Assembly (NCBI GenBank): GCA_963780815.1
Contig: CAWADG010000010.1
Location: 62,001-126,000 of the forward strand
Direction: 5' to 3'
Source: VRUE01 sp963780815
Lineage (GTDB): Bacteria > Actinomycetota > Thermoleophilia > Solirubrobacterales > 70-9
Length of the DNA stretch: 64,000 nt
Shown here in pieces: positions 17,485 through 25,076 of the stretch. The translations under genes were made by a program, and so were the position numbers. Position 1 is the first letter of the stretch. The number at the start of each line of letters is the position of its first letter. The notes below the pieces were generated by a model that saw only the letters and a program-made list of their open reading frames with translations, did not search any database and had not been told where the DNA came from.

Positions 17485-18102
17485 ATGCCGCCAATAGCCG
17501 AAGCCCTCGCAGCGACCCCCCCTTTGGGCGAGGACGCAGTCTTCGACCGGGTTGCCACTGCGGCGCTGGAGGAGTTTGCTGAGCACGGCATCCGTCGCAC
17601 GTCGATGGAAGATGTCGCGCGCCGCGCTGGCGTCTCCCGGATGACCGTCTTTCGCCGCTTTGAGAGCAAGCAGGGCCTCGTCGAGGTCGTCATCGCACGC
17701 GAGGTACGCCGCGGCATGGAAGAACTCGACCTGTTGTGGGAAGGCGCGGAAACGTTGGAGGTTCGGCTCGTTGAAGGCTTCGCCTTCGCCGGGCGCTACG
17801 TACGCGACCACCCGCTGTTCGACGGGATCTTGCGTCGTGAACCCGAGGTCCTGCTGCCGCCGCTCACGATCGACGGGGGACCCGTGCTTGGTCTTTATCG
17901 ATCACTGATCGCGAATCGACTTCAGGTTGAAGTCGATGCCGGTCGTGCTGTGACATCAGACGTAGATGGCGTCGCTGAAGTGATCGCTCGCCTCGCAATC
18001 TCGTTGCTGCTCACGCGAGACGGGGACATCACTCTTGACGATCCGGACTCGGTTCTCCGGCTGGTGCGCCTCGTGCTGCTTCCCATGCTGCACCCGCAGT
18101 GA
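17485..18102 (+). CDS. TetR family transcriptional regulator
   Basis: 205 residues. The N-terminal helix-turn-helix runs through A-A-L-E-E-F-A-E-H-G-I-R-R-T-S-M-E-D-V-A-R-R-A-G-V-S split over two helices, followed by T-V-F-R-R-F and the K-Q-G-L-V of the usual Y-x-x-F-x-x-K-x-x-L element. The remaining two thirds are the ligand-binding helices. It starts 47 bases from the P450 gene on the other strand, which makes the P450 its most likely target. The 3' end is followed by 500 bases without an intact gene. Confidence 0.9.
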   Translation: MPPIAEALAATPPLGEDAVFDRVATAALEEFAEHGIRRTSMEDVARRAGVSRMTVFRRFESKQGLVEVVIAREVRRGMEELDLLWEGAETLEVRLVEGFAFAGRYVRDHPLFDGILRREPEVLLPPLTIDGGPVLGLYRSLIANRLQVEVDAGRAVTSDVDGVAEVIARLAISLLLTRDGDITLDDPDSVLRLVRLVLLPMLHPQ

Positions 18103-18614
18103 AGAGTTAGGCTCCGCCTATGGGCGGTATTCGTCGCATTGATTGCAGCATTACTCAACGAAGGACATGTCTCCAACGCACTGCTCGCCTTGGTTGGAGT
18201 TGCGATTCGCCCAACCCTCCAACTTGGAAGCGGCTAAAAAATGCGCTCGACCGAGGCGACGTCGTCGGATCAATGGCATGACCCTCCGTTGGGGTTAGAG
18301 TGCTTAATCCGCTCCCTCACATCACGCCTCGGGATCGACCGTCCCGAGCGGAGATCCCGAGCTGCTCTTTCTGAGATGTCCCCTACCTGAGCCAGCTCAC
18401 TATTGGACAGGCCTCGGAGGTGTCGCAGAGCCGATGCGACCCGCTCCTACCTCAGCGCCCTACGGACCCGGCTGTCCGATCTTCCCGATGCTGAGGCAGA
18501 CCCCATACGGGCGTGGTGCGATTGGGGAGAGCAGTACGTCGATCGGACTGATCCCGTCAGAAATACGCAGCTAATCCAAGGATTGGATTGAGGCCCCAGA
18601 CCGCCGGGTGACGT
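18103..18614. other. Gene-poor stretch with a possible gene remnant
   Basis: 512 bases with no intact gene. Near its right end (about 18430-18591, plus strand) one frame reads A-L-R-T-R-L-S-D-L-P-D-A-E-A-D-P-I-R-A-W, then C-D-W-G-E-Q-Y-V-D-R-T-D-P-V-R, and stops at TGA. This looks like the C-terminal end of a cytosolic protein, without a matching N-terminal part. The rest shows no recognisable signal. Confidence 0.4.
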
Positions 18615-18956
18615 TCACGACGCCTCCGCAAGCGCGCTGAACCCGAAAGGGGTTACCTGCACCGAAGCGAGCCCGAATCGTTCGAGCGTCGAGGTCAGGG
18701 ATTCGGTCAGGCCCGTGCCGTAGACATCCAGCTGAACGAGCGGCGGATGTCCGCCTGGCGAGCCGTGATGGAGCTCGACTTCATGGATGACATCGAGCAG
18801 CTGATCCTCGATATCTCCATCTCCGTCGAAATCGAAGATCGTGAACCCCGCTGAGTCGTCCCCGCCCTCCTCGGCCCCGAGGCGCTCGGCCAGGGCCTTC
18901 GAACGCGATGTCCTCGCCGCCCACACCGGACTCTCGGCAACGAGTCGCTCCGTCAA
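18615..18956 (-). CDS. Hypothetical protein, possibly 5'-truncated
   Basis: About 113 residues from a TTG at 18956. The sequence G-F-T-I-F-D-F-D-G-D-G-D-I-E-D-Q-L-L-D-V followed by V-I-H-E-V-E-L-H-H-G looks like a real acidic protein. The frame is open for 16 more codons upstream (R-V-A-I-V-V-A-D-D-A-Q-L), which would make a good beta strand, but that part begins right after a TAA and has no ATG, GTG or TTG. This suggests that the original N-terminus was lost. No family is recognised. Confidence 0.45.
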   Translation of the reverse strand: MTERLVAESPVWAARTSRSKALAERLGAEEGGDDSAGFTIFDFDGDGDIEDQLLDVIHEVELHHGSPGGHPPLVQLDVYGTGLTESLTSTLERFGLASVQVTPFGFSALAEAS

Positions 18957-19035
18957 CTGAGCGTCGTCTGCGACGACTATGGCAACGCGGGCACCACGTG
19001 GTTACCGGAGAAATTCTGTGTCGCGCCGGAGCGCA

Positions 19036-19611
19036 CTAATTCGTTGGTGGGGTGACGCACAGAAATTTGATCGAAAGTGAGACCGGCGCGGCATTGAGCA
19101 AGAGCTTTGTTTTTCCGAGGCCCTGGATGGCCCCTCCATGAAATTCGCCTTCGTTGGAGAAGAAGGTGTCGGTCCAGTAATAGACGTTATTTGGCCCCCC
19201 TTTGGCGTCTAGGTATGCAGCCATCTCCCCCGTGGAGGCCAGGGTACGGCCGACCGCCGCGCATGTTTCTACGGCTTCATAGAAAGTCTCCGGCGACCTA
19301 GCGGTACTCTCGAAGCAGACACTTGCGACAAGTTCGGTTCCGGTCGGGCACCGCAGCTTCGAGCTTTGCGTGATCTGATCGGCGCTCAGGCCGCCGAGAG
19401 TTTGAGCGTTCACAGCACTCGGAACCGCTGCACTGAGTTTTGCCGCGGTCACAGCGCGATTCTTGATTTTCGCGGTAGTGACCGCATTCTTCTTCAGTTG
19501 CTTCGGGCCGACTGAGTTCTTGCCGAGATGGAATGCGTAGGCACTTCCTCCGAGTGCGACAAACAAGGCGAGGACGGATACCACGTTGGCGAAGGATAAT
19601 CTCGGGCGCAT
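19036..19611 (-). CDS. Thermoleophilia-type exported protein
   Basis: 191 residues. The signal segment M-R-P-R-L-S-F-A-N-V-V-S-V-L-A-L-F-V-A-L is followed by G-G-S-A-Y-A. Next comes a stretch of repeated short units (Q-L-K-K-N-A-V-T-T-A-K-I-K-N and similar), a layout I associate with numerous exported proteins of Solirubrobacterales. The C-terminal part (about residues 85-191) holds four Cys and Trp/Tyr-rich strands and may be a small lectin-like or adhesive domain. Function unknown. It is strong evidence for the taxonomic placement. Confidence 0.75.
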   Translation of the reverse strand: MRPRLSFANVVSVLALFVALGGSAYAFHLGKNSVGPKQLKKNAVTTAKIKNRAVTAAKLSAAVPSAVNAQTLGGLSADQITQSSKLRCPTGTELVASVCFESTARSPETFYEAVETCAAVGRTLASTGEMAAYLDAKGGPNNVYYWTDTFFSNEGEFHGGAIQGLGKTKLLLNAAPVSLSIKFLCVTPPTN

Positions 19612-19697
19612 GCAGTCTTCCTCCAGATAGCCGGCGATCTCTGGACGAGACGCTTCGACTCTACGGCCTGCTTCGAGGCCGAGTCAATCCGGGGGGG

Positions 19698-19928
19698 TTA
19701 GTCGGGCAAGTTTTCCGCGTAAGGGTTCGGCGGCGGCGGCCTGTCGCGGCCCTCAGGCAAGACGCCCTTGCGCCTCAGGGTTGTGACCACAACCCACGCG
19801 ATGCCGGTAGCAATTTGAATCCAGCCAAGGGGAGATTCGCCCCGAAGAAGCTCTTGTATCCCGAGGCCAATGGCAGACAAGCCGAAGGCGATGAACCAGT
19901 AGAACATCCAGGTCTTCACGACGGGCAA
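19698..19928 (-). CDS. Small two-TM membrane protein
   Basis: 76 residues. Two hydrophobic helices (W-F-I-A-F-G-L-S-A-I-G-L-G-I and I-A-T-G-I-A-W-V-V-V-T) are joined by a short loop with L-R-G-E-S-P-L-G-W, then an Arg/Pro-rich cytosolic tail. No family is recognised. It is the last of four small genes read in the same direction from 21003 downward, separated from the previous one by 62 bases. Confidence 0.55.
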   Translation of the reverse strand: MPVVKTWMFYWFIAFGLSAIGLGIQELLRGESPLGWIQIATGIAWVVVTTLRRKGVLPEGRDRPPPPNPYAENLPD

Positions 19929-19990
19929 AGTGTATCGCCAGGGGTCGAAGGTTGGAAAGCGCTAGAGCGATTTCTGGATCGAGCTGAGAC

Positions 19991-20227
19991 CTACTTCGCA
20001 CTCCATAGGCCAATTACCACGAGCAGGCAGATCAGCACTGTGCCAACAAACCCAACAAGCAGAATGTAACCGCCTATCGGTGATGCGAGCATTGCCACTC
20101 CAAGTGCGTTGAGGAGCATGCTGACCGCAAAGATTCCAATGAGCACCTTGAGCGGTAGGCGTTTATCAAGTGCCCTTATTGCCTCATAGGTCGCCAGGCG
20201 ACGGTTGAGCAATTCTCTGAATGTCAT
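19991..20227 (-). CDS. Small two-TM membrane protein
   Basis: 78 residues: a basic amphipathic N-terminus (L-L-N-R-R-L-A-T-Y-E-A-I-R-A-L-D-K-R) and two membrane helices separated by G-G. Its ATG follows the stop codon of the upstream gene without a gap (TGA-ATG), so translation is probably coupled. Base composition is visibly lower in GC than the chromosome around it. No family is recognised. Confidence 0.6.
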   Translation of the reverse strand: MTFRELLNRRLATYEAIRALDKRLPLKVLIGIFAVSMLLNALGVAMLASPIGGYILLVGFVGTVLICLLVVIGLWSAK

Positions 20228-20575
20228 TCAGCCCCGTGGCGTCGCGAAGTGCCGGCGAGTGGGTGGTGCCAGCAGCAGGGTAATGTAGATCAGATCCCAG
20301 AGTGCCTTGTTGGGATGCGAAAGCACGAGGAAGGTTAGGACAAAGAAGGCCATGACTCCGATCACGGCGAACCACACCCAGCGAACGCCTCGGAACATGA
20401 AGTACACGGCTACTAGGGTTATCGCGAGCCACACCAGCCAGTAGACCCGCTCCCTGGGGTCATACAGCACGGCCGTCAAGAGCCCGAGGACGCCTGCCAC
20501 GGCAAAAATGCGAAGCGTCCATGGTGCACCCCGCCAAGCGGCGACGAATCGATTCGACTTCATGGCTAACTTCAT
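20228..20575 (-). CDS. Three-TM membrane protein
   Basis: 115 residues with three or four hydrophobic segments and aromatic-rich turns (F-R-G-V-R-W-V-W-F-A). The C-terminus is hydrophilic (P-P-T-R-R-H-F-A-T-P). The stop codon touches the start of the next gene at 20227. It is the second gene of the four-gene run, 41 bases after the first. No family is recognised. Confidence 0.6.
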   Translation of the reverse strand: MKLAMKSNRFVAAWRGAPWTLRIFAVAGVLGLLTAVLYDPRERVYWLVWLAITLVAVYFMFRGVRWVWFAVIGVMAFFVLTFLVLSHPNKALWDLIYITLLLAPPTRRHFATPRG

Positions 20576-20616
20576 CGGCTGAAAGCGGAGGGCGGGTTAG
20601 CGGCAGGCCTGCTGGT

Positions 20617-21003
20617 TCACGGTATGAACCAAGGAGCAACGTATCCGGACCGGACTTCGGTATGGATTTTCTCCGGCGCGTACTCTGCAATCGTGTCGAG
20701 CAGCCGCTGGTGATCTCCTGGTGCCATCCAACAAAGGGTCTTGCCCTGGACCTCGATTCCCACCATCGGCGCATTGAGGAGCTGCTGGACGACGACCCCA
20801 ACCCGGCCGATTTCCTCCCAGGAAGCGTCGAGCCAGGGAAAGCCGACGATTTGCCAAATTCGCCACGCCGGCCTTGGTCGCAGGCTGATGCCCTCGGGAG
20901 AAACAGTGAGCTGCGCAAGGTTTTGGCTTGCGCCGCGTATTCCCCATTTGAACCCGCCGACGAATGTCTCCGTCGCTTGGCTCGCCGATGGATCATCAGC
21001 CAT
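20617..21003 (-). CDS. Hypothetical soluble protein, PH-like
   Basis: 128 residues without membrane segments. The centre is a run of beta strands with W residues (L-T-V-S-P-E-G-I-S-L-R, then W-R-I-W-Q-I-V-G-F-P-W) followed by K-T-L-C-W-M-A-P-G-D-H and a final helix. That pattern resembles small PH-like domains, but this is only a pattern judgement. It is the first gene of a four-gene run of small proteins; the other three are membrane proteins, so they may act together. Confidence 0.55.
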   Translation of the reverse strand: MADDPSASQATETFVGGFKWGIRGASQNLAQLTVSPEGISLRPRPAWRIWQIVGFPWLDASWEEIGRVGVVVQQLLNAPMVGIEVQGKTLCWMAPGDHQRLLDTIAEYAPEKIHTEVRSGYVAPWFIP

Positions 21004-21172
21004 GTAGCTTGATTATCGACTCGTCAGAACGGGAGCGTGAGCCCAGGAAACCTAGGTCGGGGCGTGAGAGTCATCGGGTAAAAGCCCCCGCAACTCGCCA
21101 GCGCCATCTGAGGGGGCCCCACCTCAACTGCTCGCTCGCAAACCTCCAGGGGGTGGACCTCGGAGGGAGAAT

Positions 21173-21217
21173 CGCCCGGAAGCTCCCTGCCCGCTATCCC
21201 CTATCCCCCCAAGGATG
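21173..21217 (-). repeat. Right member of an inverted intergenic pair
   Basis: The block 21187-21207 is the exact reverse complement of 15988-16008, with flanking similarity on both sides. It lies in the 297-base gap between the four-gene run and the DNA ligase gene; apart from this block I see no gene or RNA in that gap. Confidence 0.7.
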
Positions 21218-21300
21218 CTGGGGCATGGTTAGGGGCCAAACCGGGCTTCTTTGCTCTATCCCGGCAAACCGTCAGGAGAGGGGCCACCCACGCCCCTCCA

Positions 21301-22248
21301 TCACCCTTCATCCAGGTGTTCGAACAGGCACTCCCGCGGGTCTTTGTCGGACCGGAACCGAAGGAACCTCGCGCCGTGACGGATCCGGCCGGCCGATGCG
21401 TGGTCGTACCCGACTTCGATCACCAGCTCGGGCCGCAGGGCGACCCACTCGAGGTCGCGGGCGCCGGTCCAGCGGCTCGGCTCTGCCGTCCCCTGTTCGC
21501 CGGTCTCGAGCGGTGCCAGCAGCTCGCGGAGACCCCGTTTTTCGGCCGCGGTGAAGCCGGAGATGTGGCCCACAGGGCGCAGTTCGTCGCCGTCGTAGAG
21601 GCCGAGGATCAGGGACCCGACCGTACCCTCCTCCTTGCCGGGCCGCCAGCCGAGCACGACGCAGTCGATCTCGCGCTCGCGCTTCACCTTCGCCATCCCG
21701 CGCCGTTTGCCGGGCTCATAGGGGGCATCGAGCTCCTTCGCCATCGCCCCCTCGGTCGTCTCCATCCACTCCTCGGCCCGGGCGGGGTCGGGGCTGAGCT
21801 CGCTGACCTCGATTCCGTTGCGGCCGGCGAGCGCCTCGAGTCGGGAGCGGCGTTCGCGCAGGGGCGTGTCGAGCAGCGACTGGTCCTCCTCGGCGAGGAG
21901 GTCGAAGGCGACGAAGGTTGCGGGAATCTCCTTCGCCAGCAGGTTGATCCGCGACTCGGCCGGGTGGATCCGGCTCTGGAGCGCGTCGAATTCGAGCCCC
22001 CCGTCGGCGTCGCGGATCACCAGCTCGCCGTCGAGTACGTAGCGGCCGGGGGCGAAGCTCAGCTCAGGGAAGTAGCGGCCGAGCGATTTCGCTCCCCGCG
22101 ACTGGATGTAGACATCATCGCCGTCGACGAAGACAATCGCCCGGAAGCCGTCCATCTTCTGCTCGTAGGCCCACTCCTCGCCCCGCGGCAGCTCCTTGCG
22201 CGTCTTCGCCAGCTGCGGCTTGATCGGGGGGCTAAGCGGGAGCGTCAC
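21301..22248 (-). CDS. ATP-dependent DNA ligase
   Basis: 315 residues. The nucleotidyltransferase motif I lies in Y-E-Q-K-M-D-G-F-R-A near residue 30 (K is the AMP-accepting lysine). Motif III V-L-D-G-E-L-V follows near 70, motif IV near 115 (F-V-A-F-D-L-L), motif V in M-A-K-V-K-R, then an OB-fold domain. The size fits the LigC-type ligases of actinobacteria, which act in non-replicative repair. No Ku or polymerase/nuclease module is adjacent. Its start overlaps the end of the oppF-like gene by 17 bases, so it is translated from the tail of the ABC importer operon, an unusual placement. Confidence 0.88.
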   Translation of the reverse strand: MTLPLSPPIKPQLAKTRKELPRGEEWAYEQKMDGFRAIVFVDGDDVYIQSRGAKSLGRYFPELSFAPGRYVLDGELVIRDADGGLEFDALQSRIHPAESRINLLAKEIPATFVAFDLLAEEDQSLLDTPLRERRSRLEALAGRNGIEVSELSPDPARAEEWMETTEGAMAKELDAPYEPGKRRGMAKVKREREIDCVVLGWRPGKEEGTVGSLILGLYDGDELRPVGHISGFTAAEKRGLRELLAPLETGEQGTAEPSRWTGARDLEWVALRPELVIEVGYDHASAGRIRHGARFLRFRSDKDPRECLFEHLDEG

Positions 22249-23089
22249 CGAGTGCAGTCTGCCGCTTGCGGGCCCGCGCCTCGCCGGGGTCCGGGATCGG
22301 GACCGCGTCCAGCAGGGACTGGGTGTACGGGTGGCTGGGGTGGTCGCAGACCTGGTCGGCGGTGCCCTGCTCGACGATCTTGCCGTCGTGCATCACCGCG
22401 ATCCGGTCGGAGACGTGGCGGACGATCGCGATGTCGTGGGCGACGAAGAGGTAGCTCAACCCGAACTCCTCCTGGAGGTCGGCGAGGAGATTGACGATCT
22501 GGGCGCGAATCGAGACGTCGAGCGCCGAGACCGGCTCGTCGGCGACGATCAGCGTCGGTCGCAGGGCGAGGGCGCGGGCGATCCCGATCCGCTGTCGCTG
22601 GCCGCCCGAGAACTCGTGCGGGTAGCGGTCGTAGTGCTCCGCCGAGAGGCCGACGCGCTCGAGCAGCTCATGGACCCGCCGGCGCCGCTCGGCCGAGGAT
22701 CCGACGCCCTGGCGGCGCAGCGGGTCGCCGATGATCTGGCTGACCCGTTTGCGGGGATTGAGAGACGCGTAGGGGTCCTGGAAGACCATCTGCATCTGGC
22801 GGCGCAGCGGCCGCATCGCACGTCGGCCCAGCCCGGCGATCTCGCGGCCTTCGAATCGGACCGAGCCCGATGTCGGCTTCAGCAGCTGCAGCGCGACGCG
22901 GCAGAGCGTCGACTTGCCGCTGCCGGACTCGCCGACCAAGCCGAGGGTCTCGCCCCGCGCGATCGAGAGGCTGACGCCGTCGACCGCCTTCACCTCGCCG
23001 ACGTGGCGGTCGATCACGAGGCCGCGCTTGATCGGGAAGTGTTTGACGAGGTCTTCGACCTCGAGCAGCGACTCGCCGTTCCCGTTCAT
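22232..23089 (-). CDS. Oligopeptide/dipeptide-type ABC transporter ATPase (OppF-like)
   Basis: 285 residues with Walker A G-E-S-G-S-G-K-S-T, Q-loop F-Q-D-P-Y-A-S-L-N-P, signature F-S-G-G-Q-R-Q-R and Walker B L-I-V-A-D-E-P. The V-S-A-L-D-V-S-I-R-A-Q segment and the C-terminal H-P-Y-T-Q-S-L-L are typical of the F-type ATPase of peptide importers. It lacks the C-terminal Cys cluster seen in the partner. The start overlaps the stop of the D-type gene (ATGA). It powers the importer encoded by the four genes upstream. Confidence 0.93.
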   Translation of the reverse strand: MNGNGESLLEVEDLVKHFPIKRGLVIDRHVGEVKAVDGVSLSIARGETLGLVGESGSGKSTLCRVALQLLKPTSGSVRFEGREIAGLGRRAMRPLRRQMQMVFQDPYASLNPRKRVSQIIGDPLRRQGVGSSAERRRRVHELLERVGLSAEHYDRYPHEFSGGQRQRIGIARALALRPTLIVADEPVSALDVSIRAQIVNLLADLQEEFGLSYLFVAHDIAIVRHVSDRIAVMHDGKIVEQGTADQVCDHPSHPYTQSLLDAVPIPDPGEARARKRQTALGDAPA

Positions 23090-24120
23090 ACCGGGTCCTC
23101 GAGCCCGATCGTGCCCTCGACCTCGCGCAGCGCCCGCTTGCGCTCGGGCTCGAGCCAGCAGCGATCGAGGTGGGCGGCCTCCCCCTCGACCCTCGAGCTC
23201 AGGTCCGGCATCTGAGTGCAGCGGTCGAACACATGCGGACAGCGGGGCCTGAAGGAGCAGCCCGGGGGGAGGCCGACCAGCGAGGGCGGCACTCCCCTGA
23301 TCTGTGGCAGCCGGTGCGGACGAGGCTCGTCGATCCGGGCCAGCGATCCCAGCAGGCCCCAGGTGTAGGGGTGTTGCGGGTCGTAGAAGATGTCGTCGAG
23401 GCCGCCCCTCTCGACCACCCGGCCGGCGTACATCACCAGGACACGGTCGGCGACTTCGGCGACGACTCCGAGGTCGTGGGTTATCAGCAGTGTCGCGAGG
23501 TTCCGTTCGCGGTTGAGGCGCTTCAGGAGGTCGAGGATCTGGGCCTGGATCGTGACGTCGAGCGCAGTCGTCGGCTCGTCGGCGATCAGAACCTCGGGCT
23601 CGAGTGCCAGCGCCATCGCGATCATCGCCCGCTGCCGCTGCCCCCCTGAGAGCTCATGGGGGTAGGAGCTCACCCTCAGCTCCGGATTCGGGATCCCGAC
23701 CGAGTCGAGCATCTCGACCGTCAGCCTGCGCGCGTCCCCGTCGCTCGTACGGCGGTGGGCGCGGATCGCCTCGACGATCTGGTCGCCGACCCTGTAGACG
23801 GGGTTGAGGGAGGTCATCGGATCCTGGAAGACCATCGCGATCCTGGCGCCCCGCACCTTCTGCAGCTCGGACTCGCTGACATCGAGCAGCTCCTGATCGA
23901 GGAGCTTCACCGAGCCCTCGATTCGCGAGTTCGGCGATCTCGTCAGGCCGATGATCGACTGGGCGGTGACGCTCTTTCCGGAGCCGGACTCGCCGACGAT
24001 CGCCAGCACCTCGCCCGCGGAGAGGTCGAACGAGACGCCGTCGACCGCCTGCAGGCGCCCCCCTTCGGTGACGAACCCGACGTGGAGGTCGTCGACGGTG
24101 AGCACGGGGCCTGCGCTCAT
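23086..24120 (-). CDS. Oligopeptide/dipeptide-type ABC transporter ATPase (OppD-like)
   Basis: 344 residues. Walker A G-E-S-G-S-G-K-S-V, F-Q-D-P-M-T-S-L-N-P, signature L-S-G-G-Q-R-Q-R and Walker B L-I-A-D-E-P are all intact. The C-terminal oligopeptide-transporter extension contains G-C-S-F-R-P-R-C-P-H and later Cys, the conserved set that in relatives can bind an iron-sulfur cluster. The frame continues antisense-like upstream of 24120, but M-S-A-G-P-V-L is the natural start and overlaps the permease stop (ATGA). Confidence 0.93.
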   Translation of the reverse strand: MSAGPVLTVDDLHVGFVTEGGRLQAVDGVSFDLSAGEVLAIVGESGSGKSVTAQSIIGLTRSPNSRIEGSVKLLDQELLDVSESELQKVRGARIAMVFQDPMTSLNPVYRVGDQIVEAIRAHRRTSDGDARRLTVEMLDSVGIPNPELRVSSYPHELSGGQRQRAMIAMALALEPEVLIADEPTTALDVTIQAQILDLLKRLNRERNLATLLITHDLGVVAEVADRVLVMYAGRVVERGGLDDIFYDPQHPYTWGLLGSLARIDEPRPHRLPQIRGVPPSLVGLPPGCSFRPRCPHVFDRCTQMPDLSSRVEGEAAHLDRCWLEPERKRALREVEGTIGLEDPV

Positions 24121-25076
24121 TGCGCCGACTCCCCGAGCCTCACCCGTGGATCGAGATACGCGTAGGCGATGTCGACGAGGGCGTTGAAGAGGACGACGAA
24201 GAAGGCGCCGAACAGGGTGACCGCCATGATCGGCGGCAGGTCGAGGTTGATCGTCGCCTGGTAGGCGTAATCCCCGACCCCGTTGAGGCTGAAGATCGCT
24301 TCGGTGAGGATCGCGCCGCCGAAGACGACGGCGCCGAAGTCGAGGCCGAACAGGGTGATGATCGGGATCAGCGAGTTGCGCAGCACGTGGCGGCGCATCA
24401 CCTGTGCCTCCGTCAGCCCCTTCGCCCGCGCGGTGCGGACGTAGTCGCCGTCCATCGCGTCGAGCATGTTGGAGCGGAGCACGCGGCTGTAGAAGCCGAC
24501 GTAGATAATCGCCAGCGTCGTCCAGGGGAGGATCAGGTGATAGGCCCATTCGATCGGTTCTTCGGTCAGTTCGACGTAGCCGCTGGATGGAAACCACCCC
24601 GTGTCGTAGGCGAAGTACTTGAGGAAGAGAGCCGCCAGCACGAATACGGGCAGCGAGATGCCCACGAGCGCAGCCACGGTAAGCAGGCGGTCCGTCGCCC
24701 CGCCCGCGCGCACCGCGGATATGTAGCCGAAGACGATCCCGAAGAACATCCAGATTACGGCGGCGCCGATGGCGACCGAAAAGGTCGCCGGCAGACCCTT
24801 CTTGATCTGTTCGTTGACGTTGAGCTGGTTGCTGTAGGAGATCAGTTCGCCCGAGAAGACCTTCTTCATCATCGTCAGGTACTGCTGGGGCAAGGGGTCT
24901 TCGAACCCCCAGTCCTTGTTGATGCTCGCGACGAGCGCAGGTGTCGCGTTCTTTCCCGCCATTCGCTGCGCGGGGTCGGAGTTCGGGATCACGTTGAAGA
25001 TCAGGAAGACGATCACCGAGATCGCGAACAGAACGAAGATCATCCCCGCCAGCCGACGGATGATGAAGCGGCCCAT
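24117..25076 (-). CDS. Peptide-type ABC transporter permease (OppB-like)
   Basis: 319 residues, six membrane helices. The N-terminus M-G-R-F-I-I-R-R-L-A-G-M and the EAA-type loop (D-Y-V-R-T-A-R-A-K-G-L-T) identify the B-type permease. A periplasmic loop between TM1 and TM2 is long, as in the family. The start codon overlaps the stop of the C-type permease gene by one base. Confidence 0.92.
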   Translation of the reverse strand: MGRFIIRRLAGMIFVLFAISVIVFLIFNVIPNSDPAQRMAGKNATPALVASINKDWGFEDPLPQQYLTMMKKVFSGELISYSNQLNVNEQIKKGLPATFSVAIGAAVIWMFFGIVFGYISAVRAGGATDRLLTVAALVGISLPVFVLAALFLKYFAYDTGWFPSSGYVELTEEPIEWAYHLILPWTTLAIIYVGFYSRVLRSNMLDAMDGDYVRTARAKGLTEAQVMRRHVLRNSLIPIITLFGLDFGAVVFGGAILTEAIFSLNGVGDYAYQATINLDLPPIMAVTLFGAFFVVLFNALVDIAYAYLDPRVRLGESAQ

